In this document: in pieces, positions 31,875-39,903 of the stretch
How the letters are laid out: each line of letters begins with the position of its first letter
How positions within the stretch are numbered: the stretch's first letter is position 1
NCBI RefSeq assembly: GCF_020252395.1
Contig: NZ_JADCDB010000002.1
Coordinates: forward strand, 186,001-250,000
Reading direction: 5' to 3'
Source of the DNA: Aestuariivirga sp.
Lineage (GTDB): Bacteria > Pseudomonadota > Alphaproteobacteria > Rhizobiales > Aestuariivirgaceae
Length of the DNA: 64,000 nt
Notes under the pieces: generated by a model
The model's database searches: none
Told to the model about the DNA's origin: nothing
Seen by the model: the letters and a program-made list of their open reading frames with translations, nothing else
Program-made: the position numbers and the translations under genes

Positions 31875-32638
31875 TGGACCAGCTCTCGGCCCTTCTCGCC
31901 TACAAGATCCTCGCTGTGCTCGGCTGGCTGGTGCTGTTGCTCGGGCTGGAGCGCCTGTTTCCGCTGGCCAAGGTGGTGGGGGGCTTTAAGCGGGTGGCGA
32001 AGAACCTCTCGCTCGCCGGTGTCAATGCGCTGCTGTCGCCCCTGATCGTGGTGCCGGTTTCGGCCTTCGCCGCGTCGCATGCGCTGGGCTGGCGGCCTGA
32101 CTGGTGGGCCGGCTGGACGGGGCTGGTGCTGGACATTCTGGTGCTCGACCTATGGATCTACTGGTGGCACCGGGCGAACCATGAATGGCCGCTCCTGTGG
32201 CGCTTCCACGAGGTGCATCACCTCGACGAGTTCCTCGATGCGAGTTCGGCGCTGCGCTTCCATTTCGGCGAGGTGCTGATCTCCTCGCTGGTGCGGGCCG
32301 CAGTGATCCTGCTGCTCGGCGTGCCGCTGCTGAGTGTGGTGGTGTTCGAGACGCTGCTCGCCTTCAACACCATGTTCCACCATTCGGACGTTAAGCTGCC
32401 GCCGAGGCTGGAGCGTGCGCTGTCATGGATCATCGTCACGCCGTCGATCCACTGGGTGCACCACCATGCGATCCGGCGCGACACGGATTCGAACTATGCC
32501 TCGCTGCTTTCCGTTTGGGACCGGCTCTTCGGCAGCCGCAGCGGAACGGTGCGCACGCCGGGGATGGAGATCGGCGCCGAGGGGCTGAAGGACCGCAGCT
32601 TTGCGGAATTGCTCGCAAGACCCTTCGAAGAGCGGTAG
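31874..32638 (+). CDS. Sterol desaturase / fatty acid hydroxylase family protein
   Basis: This 254-residue membrane di-iron enzyme has the three histidine clusters in order: 'HRANH', 'HEVHHLDEF' and 'HWVHHHAIRRDTDSN', on four or so helices. The family hydroxylates or desaturates lipids and sterols and includes sphinganine C4-hydroxylase. Its start shares one base with the preceding stop (TGATG), so it ends the BKACE operon; but it also lies 1 kb upstream of the ceramide locus, making a sphingoid-lipid substrate possible. Confidence 0.85.
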   Translation: MDQLSALLAYKILAVLGWLVLLLGLERLFPLAKVVGGFKRVAKNLSLAGVNALLSPLIVVPVSAFAASHALGWRPDWWAGWTGLVLDILVLDLWIYWWHRANHEWPLLWRFHEVHHLDEFLDASSALRFHFGEVLISSLVRAAVILLLGVPLLSVVVFETLLAFNTMFHHSDVKLPPRLERALSWIIVTPSIHWVHHHAIRRDTDSNYASLLSVWDRLFGSRSGTVRTPGMEIGAEGLKDRSFAELLARPFEER

Positions 32639-32824
32639 CGCAACGGACCTCAGGCGCCCCGCGCTTGAGGGCGGAAAGCTGCGCCAGCTTCGACTCCGGA
32701 GCGTCCTTGGCATCGCAAGCGAGTTCACGCGCGCGCGCGATGCTCTGACGGTCCTCTTGCCTCTTGCGTCCGACTGCAGGGCGGGGAATGCTTGGAGTGC
32801 GTCCATCAGACACTGGCATGGGGC

Positions 32825-33439
32825 ATGCAAGGGCTGCCCGGATGGGACCAGCCCCGGTTCCGCCGTGCCGCCCTGGCACAGGCGAGGGAAGGTGAGGAGT
32901 GTGCTGGCGTGGCGAAGCCCGCGGCGAGACAGGATTGGCATGGCCTTGCGGAAGCCCTCCGCGAGGCACGGCTCGCCGAGGCGGCGCATTTGGAGGCGGC
33001 CCTCGACCTGCGCGACTCCAAGACGCTGCGCCTGCAGATACTGAAGGACGCGCTGCTGCCCGCGGTGCAGTCGACGCCGGAAGCACGCGATCTGTTCGAC
33101 CTCGCGCTGCTACCGGGGGACCCGCCCAGGCTGTGGCTTGACCTGACCGCCTATGTCGTCATGGAGCCGGACCACCGCACCTACCGCGTGCTGCAGGACC
33201 GGCAGGACAGCCGCGACATTCTGTTCGAGGGCGCGGGCGCTGAGCAGGCGGCCGCCGCAATCCGCCGTCACATGGCGCACCGCCTGGTGGCGCGCGAACG
33301 CCGCGGTGCCCTGTCTGGGCCCGTCCCGCAGCTGGGATATAGCTCGGCCACGCTCATCCTGGCGTGGGTTTCGGGCGTTGCCTTCGGGCCCCTGGCGCTG
33401 GTCGCCGCTGCGCTCTATATGGGTCTTCTAAAATATTGA
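32825..33439 (+). CDS. Hypothetical protein with C-terminal membrane helix
   Basis: This protein of about 204 residues begins at the ATG at 32825; a TTG at 32792 is possible, and no good ribosome binding site supports either. The body is charged and mostly helical ('WHGLAEALREARLAEAAHLEAALDLRDSKTLRLQILKDALLP'). It then shows a short segment resembling a conserved core ('LWLDLTAYVVMEPDHRTYRVLQD') and ends in a hydrophobic helix ('LILAWVSGVAFGPLALVAAALYMGLL'). This suggests a tail-anchored membrane protein. I recognise no family. Confidence 0.6.
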   Translation: MQGLPGWDQPRFRRAALAQAREGEECAGVAKPAARQDWHGLAEALREARLAEAAHLEAALDLRDSKTLRLQILKDALLPAVQSTPEARDLFDLALLPGDPPRLWLDLTAYVVMEPDHRTYRVLQDRQDSRDILFEGAGAEQAAAAIRRHMAHRLVARERRGALSGPVPQLGYSSATLILAWVSGVAFGPLALVAAALYMGLLKY

Positions 33440-33607
33440 TTCGTATCGATTATTTTTGATTATCCACCGGCCGTTACAAACTGAAACAACAATTGATTTC
33501 CACGGACTCGTCACCGCTGTTACGAAAAAATTATCTGAAGCTGCCGGTTACTGTGTGGTTTGAACGGCTTCGCGGCAAGAAATTGGGATTTGCAGGGTAG
33601 CGATTGC
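33440..33607 (+). promoter_or_regulatory. AT-rich promoter region of the ceramide synthesis operon
   Basis: This 168-base gap is much more AT-rich than its surroundings (for example AAATATTGATTCGTATCG around 33432) and precedes the four-gene operon. It contains a GANTC site at 33438-33442. A single best promoter cannot be chosen by eye. Confidence 0.45.
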
Positions 33608-35407
33608 ATGCAGAGCGCTTTGAAGCGGAGCACTGAAGCCGGAACGGCCGGATCGGTTACGCCGACCTCAAACCGCAGCCTCGCCCAGAATCTGGGCGGC
33701 TTCGGCACGCTCGCCGAAGGCCTGGATTATGCAGCCAAGGGCGTCACCGGTTTCAATTTCTATTCTCCGCGCGGCCAGTTGCAAAGTGTGCTGTCCTATG
33801 CCGAGCTGCGCCGGCAGTCGATGTCCACGGCGCGCAAGCTGCTCTCGCTCGGCCTCAAGCGCGGCGACCGTGTTGCCGTGGTCGCCGAGACGGGGCCCGA
33901 ATTCATGGCAGTGTTCTTCGGCTGCCAGTATGCCGGTCTCATTGCCTGCCCGATGCCCTACACCATGTATATCGGCGGCAAGGATTCCTACATCGGCCGC
34001 GTGGCCGGCATGATTGCCGCGGCCAAGGCGCAGACCGTGGTGACGGGCGAAGACCTGCTCGGCCACATCAGCGAGGGTGCGGCCCGTGCGGGCGCCGGCC
34101 GCGTTCTGACCCATGCCGAGCTGCAGGCGCTGCCCGAGGCCGCTGCCAAGCTCGAGCCCTTCAGGGCGAATGAAGACGCCTATATCCAGTATTCCTCGGG
34201 CTCGACGTCGAGCCCCAAGGGCGTGCTGATCTCGCAGAAGGCGATCATGTCCAACACGCGCGGCATTCTGCGCGACGGCATGCGCATCACCCCCGAGGAT
34301 CGCGCCTTCTCCTGGCTGCCGCTCTACCATGACATGGGTCTCGTCGGCCTCTGCCTGTCGGCCGCGATGGGGCAGGTGAGCGTCGATTTCCTGGCAACTG
34401 CGTCCTTCGCACGCCGCCCGGCCCTGTGGCTGAAGCTGATGTCGGACAACAAGTCAACGATCACCTATTCGCCGAGCTTCGGCTATGACCTCGCCGCCCG
34501 CCGCATCAATGGCGAGGCGGTGACGCTCGATCTTTCGCGCCTGCGCATTGCCGGCATCGGCGGTGACATGGTGCGCGCCGACGTGCTGGAAGGCTTCGCG
34601 GCGCATCTCTCCGTCGCCGGCTTCCGCTCGGACGCCTTCCTGCCGAGCTATGGCATGGCCGAGACGACACTGGCCATTTCCTTCATCGACCCGGACAAGC
34701 CGATCCGCGTCGATACAATCGACCGCCATGCGCTGAAGCATGAGGGCCGCGCCGTTCCCGCGCGGGGGTCCCATGCGCGCAGCTTCGTGGTGTGCGGCCG
34801 CCCGATGGAAGGATCGACCGTCGAAATCCGTGACGAGCACGGCGCCGTTCTCGGCCCCCGCGCCGTTGGCCGCATCTTCGTCAACACGCCGAGCCTGATG
34901 ACCGGCTACTACAACAATGATGAGGCGACCGCCGCCGTCGTCGGCCAGGACGGATTCCTCGATACCGGCGACATGGGCTATTGGCTCGACGGCGAGATCG
35001 TGATCACCGGCCGCGCCAAGGACCTGATTCTGCATAATGGCCGCAACATCTGGCCTCAGGACATCGAATGGGCGGCCGAGCAGATCGAGCCGCTGCGCGA
35101 TGGCGATGTCGCCGCATTCGCCGTCGAGAATGACGCGGGCGAAGACGAGGTGACCGTGCTGGTGCAGTGCCGCGCGCGGGACCTGGCCACGGTCGAGGCG
35201 CTGCGGCATGAGGTGTCCGCCGCCGTGCACCGCTCGGCGGGTGTCGAATGCAGGGTTGTCATGGTGCCGCCGAAGAGCCTGCCCTTCACCTCCTCCGGCA
35301 AGCTGTCGCGCGCCGCCGCCAAGCAGAAATTCCTGTCGGGCGAGATCGCCGAATTGTCCCTGCTGACGCTGGCCGCCGGTTCGGACAGCCTCGAAGCCGT
35401 CCACTGA
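33608..35407 (+). CDS. Fatty acyl-AMP ligase / acyl-ACP synthetase for ceramide synthesis
   Basis: This 599-residue ANL-superfamily enzyme is of the fatty acyl-AMP ligase type: P-loop 'YIQYSSGSTSSPKGVLIS', 'WLPLYHDMGLVG', adenine motif 'YGMAETTL', 'DTGDMGYWLDGEIVITGRAKDLIL' and C-terminal lysine in 'TSSGKLSR'. It probably loads a long-chain fatty acid on the carrier protein two genes on. This is the role assigned to the acyl-ACP synthetase in the Caulobacter ceramide cluster, where the same four functions are neighbours. The ATG at 33608 is preferred over a TTG at 33560. Confidence 0.87.
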   Translation: MQSALKRSTEAGTAGSVTPTSNRSLAQNLGGFGTLAEGLDYAAKGVTGFNFYSPRGQLQSVLSYAELRRQSMSTARKLLSLGLKRGDRVAVVAETGPEFMAVFFGCQYAGLIACPMPYTMYIGGKDSYIGRVAGMIAAAKAQTVVTGEDLLGHISEGAARAGAGRVLTHAELQALPEAAAKLEPFRANEDAYIQYSSGSTSSPKGVLISQKAIMSNTRGILRDGMRITPEDRAFSWLPLYHDMGLVGLCLSAAMGQVSVDFLATASFARRPALWLKLMSDNKSTITYSPSFGYDLAARRINGEAVTLDLSRLRIAGIGGDMVRADVLEGFAAHLSVAGFRSDAFLPSYGMAETTLAISFIDPDKPIRVDTIDRHALKHEGRAVPARGSHARSFVVCGRPMEGSTVEIRDEHGAVLGPRAVGRIFVNTPSLMTGYYNNDEATAAVVGQDGFLDTGDMGYWLDGEIVITGRAKDLILHNGRNIWPQDIEWAAEQIEPLRDGDVAAFAVENDAGEDEVTVLVQCRARDLATVEALRHEVSAAVHRSAGVECRVVMVPPKSLPFTSSGKLSRAAAKQKFLSGEIAELSLLTLAAGSDSLEAVH

Positions 35408-35435
35408 GGCGGGTGCGCCCGCCGCAGCGGAATTC

Positions 35436-36404
35436 ATGAGCAAGACCATCGCCATCACCGGCGCCTCCGGATTCGCCGGACGGCACGCCGTTGCCGAACT
35501 TCTGCCGCGCGGCCACCGCCTGCGCGCGCTGCTGCGCAGCCCGGAAACGGCGGGGCTGCCCTCCGCCGTCGAGACGGTGAAGGGCGATCTTGCCGACGCA
35601 GGCGCACTGGCGCGGCTGACGGCGGGGGCGGATGCGGTTGTCCATCTTGCCGGTGCGCTCGCCGCGCTGACCCGCGCGGACTATTTCAAGGTCAACGAAC
35701 AGGGCACGCGGGCGCTGGCCGATGCGGCTCGGGAGGCGGGCGTGCCCCGCTTCGTGCACATCTCCTCGCTCGCCGCGCGCGAGCCGCAGCTTTCGGGCTA
35801 TGCCGACAGCAAACGAGCCGGGGAAGAGATCGTGCTTTCCCGCATGGATGTGCTCAACGCCATCCTCATCCGCCCGCCAGCCGTTTATGGCCCTGGCGAC
35901 AGGGGCACACTGCCGCTGATCAAGGAATTGACCCGGCCCGTGGCCGCCATTCCGGGGCTGGCCGCCGCGCGCTTCTCGCTGATCCACGGGCGCGACCTGG
36001 CCCGCCTGATCGCGCAGGCGGTGGAGGGCGATGCGCAGGGCGTGCACGAGGTGAGCGACGGCAAGCAGGGCGGTTATGGCTGGCCGGATTTGATCCGCAC
36101 GGCGTCCGCCTTCCGTGGCGGCCCGGTGCGGGCCATCTTCCTGCCGCGGGCCGTGCCAGCCGCGGTGGCCACAGTGGCGGAAGGGCTGGCGCGCCTCTCC
36201 GGCAGGGCCTCCATGATCAACCGCGGCAAGATCGCCGAACTCTACCACACTGACTGGGTGGCGCGGCTGGGCGGCCTCGCGCTTCCCGATCCCACCCCGT
36301 TCGACACAGGATTTGCCGAAACCGTGACTTGGTACCGCAAGGCCGGGTGGTTGCCTCCGGGGCGCGGCGCCGATAGAAGAACCGCTAGTTCAAGGACGCC
36401 GTAA
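35436..36404 (+). CDS. cerR: Ceramide reductase CerR-like NAD(P)-dependent epimerase/dehydrogenase
   Basis: This 322-residue extended short-chain dehydrogenase has 'ITGASGFAGRHAVAELL' for NAD(P), a 'VKGDLAD' acidic turn, and catalytic Tyr/Lys in 'SGYADSKRAGEEI'. In Caulobacter the matching gene in the ceramide cluster reduces the 3-keto group of the acylated sphingoid base. The function is transferred from context plus family, since the fold alone would also fit sugar epimerases. It shares one base with the carrier-protein gene (TAATG). Confidence 0.82.
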   Translation: MSKTIAITGASGFAGRHAVAELLPRGHRLRALLRSPETAGLPSAVETVKGDLADAGALARLTAGADAVVHLAGALAALTRADYFKVNEQGTRALADAAREAGVPRFVHISSLAAREPQLSGYADSKRAGEEIVLSRMDVLNAILIRPPAVYGPGDRGTLPLIKELTRPVAAIPGLAAARFSLIHGRDLARLIAQAVEGDAQGVHEVSDGKQGGYGWPDLIRTASAFRGGPVRAIFLPRAVPAAVATVAEGLARLSGRASMINRGKIAELYHTDWVARLGGLALPDPTPFDTGFAETVTWYRKAGWLPPGRGADRRTASSRTP

Positions 36405-36643
36405 TGACCGATACCGTCTCCCAGCTGTGCACGCTGCTCGAACCGTTCAACACCAACGGCACGGCGCTGTCAGCCGCGACCGACATCTCGGCCGACCTCA
36501 ACATCGACTCCGTCACCGTCATGGACTTCGTGATGGAGGTGGAGGATCATTTCGACATCGAGATTCCGCTCAACGTGCTGTCGGAAACGCGGACCGTCGC
36601 TGACCTCGCAAAGGTCGTCGAGGCGCGAACCAGGAAGGGTTAA
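36404..36643 (+). CDS. Specialised acyl carrier protein
   Basis: This 79-residue four-helix carrier has the phosphopantetheine serine in 'DLNIDSVTVMDFVMEVEDHFDIEIP' (DSV instead of the usual DSL). It is placed between the reductase and serine palmitoyltransferase genes, as in Caulobacter, so it most likely presents the fatty acyl chain to serine palmitoyltransferase rather than serving general fatty acid synthesis. Confidence 0.9.
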   Translation: MTDTVSQLCTLLEPFNTNGTALSAATDISADLNIDSVTVMDFVMEVEDHFDIEIPLNVLSETRTVADLAKVVEARTRKG

Positions 36644-36646
36644 GGC

Positions 36647-37855
36647 ATGGACCTGCTCGCCAAGCTCGAAGCGATTGCCCAACGTCATGCCCGCATGAAG
36701 GCGCTGGGCGGCGACGCCGTGGGCGTGGTGAACGAGAAGATCCTCTCGCCCACCCGCGCCATCATCGATGGCCGCGAGACGATCCTCGCCGGCACCAACA
36801 ACTACATGGGCATCACCTTCGATGCCGAGTGCATCGCGGCGGGGCAGAAGGCGCTGGCCGAGTTCGGCACCGGCACCACCGGCTCGCGCATCGCCAACGG
36901 GTCCTATGCGCTGCACACGGAACTGGAGCGGGAATTCGCCCGCTTCCTCGGCCGCAAGCACTGCATCGTCTTCAGCACCGGCTATCAGGCGAATCTCGGC
37001 ATGATGTCGGGTCTCGCGGGCCCGCGCGACACGATCTACCTCGACGCGGACTCGCACAGCTCGATCTATGACGGCTGCACGCTGTCGGGCGCCAAGCTGG
37101 TGCGCTTCCGCCACAATGACGCGGCCGATCTCGACAAGCGTCTGTCGCGGGCCGAGGAGGATGGCGGCGGCAAGCTGGTGGTGCTGGAAGGCATCTATTC
37201 GATGATGGGCGACCGCGCCCCGCTGGCCGATTTCATCGCGGTGAAGAAGAAGCACGGCTTCCAGCTGCTCGTCGACGAGGCGCACAGCTTCGGCGTGCTG
37301 GGCCCCCACGGCCGCGGCCTGGCGGATGAGGCGGGCCTCGAGGACGACGTCGACTTCGTGGTCGGCACCTTCTCCAAAAGCGTGGGCGCCATCGGCGGTT
37401 TCGGCGCGGGCGACCATCCCTATTTCGAATATCTGCGCTTCGCAATGCGGCCATACATGTTCACCGCCTCGTCTTCGCCGGCCTCGATCGCCACCTCGAT
37501 CGCGGCAATCCGCAAGCTCGCCGCCGAGCCGCAGCGGCGCAGGAAACTGGCGGAGAATTCGGCGCGGCTGTTTGAGGGCTTCAAGGCGCTGGGCCTCGAA
37601 CTGGGTTGCGCCGAGGCGAGCCCGGTCGTCGCGGTGCGCTGCCCGGACGAGCCCTCGACCATTGCCATGTGGAATGCGCTGCTGAAAGCGGGCGTCTATG
37701 TCAACATCGCGCTGCCGCCCGGCACGCCCAACAAGCTCTGCCTGCTGCGCTGCTCGGTGTCCGCCGCGCACTCCGGCGCCGACCTCGACCGCATCATCGA
37801 ACTTTTCGGCGCCGTAGTGGCGCAGGGCCATGGCAAGAAGGTGGTGAACGGCTGA
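36647..37855 (+). CDS. spt: Serine palmitoyltransferase
   Basis: This 402-residue alpha-oxoamine synthase has 'GTNNYMGI', 'GTGTTGSRIANGSYALHTELE', cofactor-binding 'DEAHSFGVLGPHGRG' and Schiff-base lysine in 'GTFSKSVGAIGGFGAG'. The 'GTFSKSVG' form and the acyl-carrier-protein and ligase neighbours point to serine palmitoyltransferase (serine plus acyl thioester to 3-keto-sphinganine), not to KBL or AONS. It is last in the operon and converges with the lipid kinase gene, six bases apart. Confidence 0.9.
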   Translation: MDLLAKLEAIAQRHARMKALGGDAVGVVNEKILSPTRAIIDGRETILAGTNNYMGITFDAECIAAGQKALAEFGTGTTGSRIANGSYALHTELEREFARFLGRKHCIVFSTGYQANLGMMSGLAGPRDTIYLDADSHSSIYDGCTLSGAKLVRFRHNDAADLDKRLSRAEEDGGGKLVVLEGIYSMMGDRAPLADFIAVKKKHGFQLLVDEAHSFGVLGPHGRGLADEAGLEDDVDFVVGTFSKSVGAIGGFGAGDHPYFEYLRFAMRPYMFTASSSPASIATSIAAIRKLAAEPQRRRKLAENSARLFEGFKALGLELGCAEASPVVAVRCPDEPSTIAMWNALLKAGVYVNIALPPGTPNKLCLLRCSVSAAHSGADLDRIIELFGAVVAQGHGKKVVNG

Positions 37856-37861
37856 CGCCCG

Positions 37862-38830
37862 TCAGCCGCGGATGAAGGTGAAGAGCGGACCCTTCTCCAG
37901 CCTGAGCGGTTCGCCCGCCGGCGGCGGAAAGAACTCGCCGTCAATGACGAACATCACGTCAGAGGCGACCTCCAGCGCCTCGGCGCAGAAGCTCACCGTG
38001 CCCGGAGGCTTGGCGCCGGTTTCCCCGCCATACATCACCGGCAGGATCCAGCGCAGCACCGGGGGCACGGGGTAGGGAATGACCGTTGTCCGGATCGGCC
38101 CGGTCTTGCCGCCCCAGAAGGGGCTGCAGTTGAGCAGCAGCGTGTCGAGCGTCGTCGACATCTGGAGCAGTTGGGCGCCTTCCGTCATGCGGCGCCCGCC
38201 GGCAGCGACGGCAATCGCATAGGGGCGGTCGAAGCGTTCCGGGTCATCTGCGTCTGGCGCCGCGAAGTGATACTTGCCCACCGCGGTCAGCAGCGTCTTG
38301 GCTACTGCCCACTGGCCCTTCACGCCGCGGTCGTTGAGCGCCTGCTGACAGTGCTGCGTGGCCACCGCAATGGCGCCGGTGCCCACGAACATGCCGTGCC
38401 GCACCTTGCCGTCTCCGGGATTGGCGCAGCGGATGGTGTGGCGCGTGACCAGCGCGGAGGCATTGAGGCTACGTACAAAATCCGACTGCGCGGCAATTGA
38501 GTGGCTGCGGAAGCCCAGGTCGTTGGCGCTGAGGTTGGTGGTGCCATGCGGCAGGAGGCAGATGCGGGGCAGCGCCCGGAATCCGCCGCCCTCGGCGATC
38601 AGCGTCAGGATTTCCTGCGCCGTCCCGTCGCCGGAGCTGATGAACAGGTCCGTCACGCCGTCCCGCGCCATGCGCCCGATCACGTCTTCAAGGTGCTCGA
38701 AGCGATCGAGCAGGCAGAGCGATACGCCGGCGCAGCCGCGCAGCCTCTCGGCCAGCACCTGGCCTTTCCCGTTGCCCCGGCCGGACAGCGGATTGACGAT
38801 CACCCCCGCATGGCGCGGACCCGCCGTCAC
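37862..38830 (-). CDS. Lipid kinase of the DAGK/LCB5 family, probable ceramide kinase
   Basis: This 322-residue protein has a diacylglycerol-kinase catalytic domain: 'GVIVNPLSGRGNGKG' at the start, nucleotide loop 'FISSGDGTAQEIL' (GGDGT in most), 'LLPHGTTNLSANDLG', and a C-terminal beta domain with 'FVIDGEFF'. The start is a GTG at 38830 overlapping the LptG stop codon by four bases. Caulobacter makes ceramide phosphate with a kinase of this family encoded beside its spt genes, so ceramide is the likely substrate; diacylglycerol remains possible. Confidence 0.82.
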   Translation of the reverse strand: MTAGPRHAGVIVNPLSGRGNGKGQVLAERLRGCAGVSLCLLDRFEHLEDVIGRMARDGVTDLFISSGDGTAQEILTLIAEGGGFRALPRICLLPHGTTNLSANDLGFRSHSIAAQSDFVRSLNASALVTRHTIRCANPGDGKVRHGMFVGTGAIAVATQHCQQALNDRGVKGQWAVAKTLLTAVGKYHFAAPDADDPERFDRPYAIAVAAGGRRMTEGAQLLQMSTTLDTLLLNCSPFWGGKTGPIRTTVIPYPVPPVLRWILPVMYGGETGAKPPGTVSFCAEALEVASDVMFVIDGEFFPPPAGEPLRLEKGPLFTFIRG

Positions 38831-39903
38831 ACCGTCTCCGACCGGAGCGTCATGACCACGGCCAGCGAGCCGAAGGCGAGGATCGGCAGCCACGCGGCCA
38901 GCCAAGGCTTGACGAAGCCGAGTTCGCCCATGGTGAGCGCTATTCCGTCGACGATGAAATAGACGAAGCCGAGGCCCACCCCCACCGCGAAGAGTGCGCC
39001 CAGCCCGCCGCCGCGGCGGAAGCGCGTGGCGAGCGGAATGCACAGCCCCATCATCAGGAGGCTGGAAAAGAACAGCGAAATGCGTTTGTTGGCCCATGTC
39101 TGGTAAACCCAAACGGGACGGATGCCGAATCCCTGATTGTCGATGAAGTAGAGGAGCTCCGTCAGCGCCATGTCCTCCGGCGCGCCGGAGCGTGCACCGG
39201 CCTGCGCCGGTTTCATGTTGCCGGAATAGACGAGGGCCGCCAGCCGCGACGGCTGAAGATTGTCGCGGTAGTAGACGAGCACGCCGGTCAGCGTCCAGCG
39301 GCCGTCCGCGAGTTCGGCGCTCCTGGCGTAGATCTGTTCGTGCAGCAGACCCTGACCGTCGCGCCGGAAAATGATGACGTTGTCGAGTTTGGTCGAGTCG
39401 GCATTGGCGCCGGCGGCGCGCAGAATGTCCGGACCGGCGCGCATCCAGATCGGGTCCTTCTCGCCCATCTTCAGTTTCTCCACGCCATAATCGCCGATGC
39501 CCCAGTCGCGCAGCTGCGGCGTGGTTGCGGGAATGGCGGAGTCCGACAACACAAAGTTGATGCCGCCCGCCAGGAAGGCCAGCGGCAGCAGCATGGCGAT
39601 GAGGCGCCCCGGCGACACGCCCGCCGCCCACATTGCCGCCATCTCGTTGCGGTAGCTCAGTTCGGTAAGGCTGAGCAGCATGGCGAGCAGCATGGAAATG
39701 CCCATGTAGTTCACCAGCACGCCGGGCGCGCGGTAGAGCATGTACTTCAGCAGGATCGTCATGTCGCCAGGGCGCAGCGCCTGCAGGTCCTTGGCGTTGG
39801 TGAGCACGTCCAGCGACAGCACGAAGAACGAGATGCCGAGCAGGATGCCGAAGAAGCGGATCGCCACCATGCGGTTAAGCATCCAGCCGAGGATTTTCAT
39901 CAT
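38827..39903 (-). CDS. lptG: LptG-family permease
   Basis: This 358-residue protein has the LptF/LptG layout: transmembrane helices at about 8-30, 55-80 and 95-120, a periplasmic beta-jellyroll (about 130-265), then three helices. Family segments include 'YMGISMLLAMLLSLTELSYRNEMAAMWAAGVSPGRL' and 'LCIPLATRF'. With LptF and LptB it extracts lipopolysaccharide from the inner membrane. Here it is coupled by overlaps to LptF upstream and a lipid kinase downstream, which suggests a paralogue serving the sphingolipid made by this locus. Confidence 0.85.
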   Translation of the reverse strand: MMKILGWMLNRMVAIRFFGILLGISFFVLSLDVLTNAKDLQALRPGDMTILLKYMLYRAPGVLVNYMGISMLLAMLLSLTELSYRNEMAAMWAAGVSPGRLIAMLLPLAFLAGGINFVLSDSAIPATTPQLRDWGIGDYGVEKLKMGEKDPIWMRAGPDILRAAGANADSTKLDNVIIFRRDGQGLLHEQIYARSAELADGRWTLTGVLVYYRDNLQPSRLAALVYSGNMKPAQAGARSGAPEDMALTELLYFIDNQGFGIRPVWVYQTWANKRISLFFSSLLMMGLCIPLATRFRRGGGLGALFAVGVGLGFVYFIVDGIALTMGELGFVKPWLAAWLPILAFGSLAVVMTLRSETV

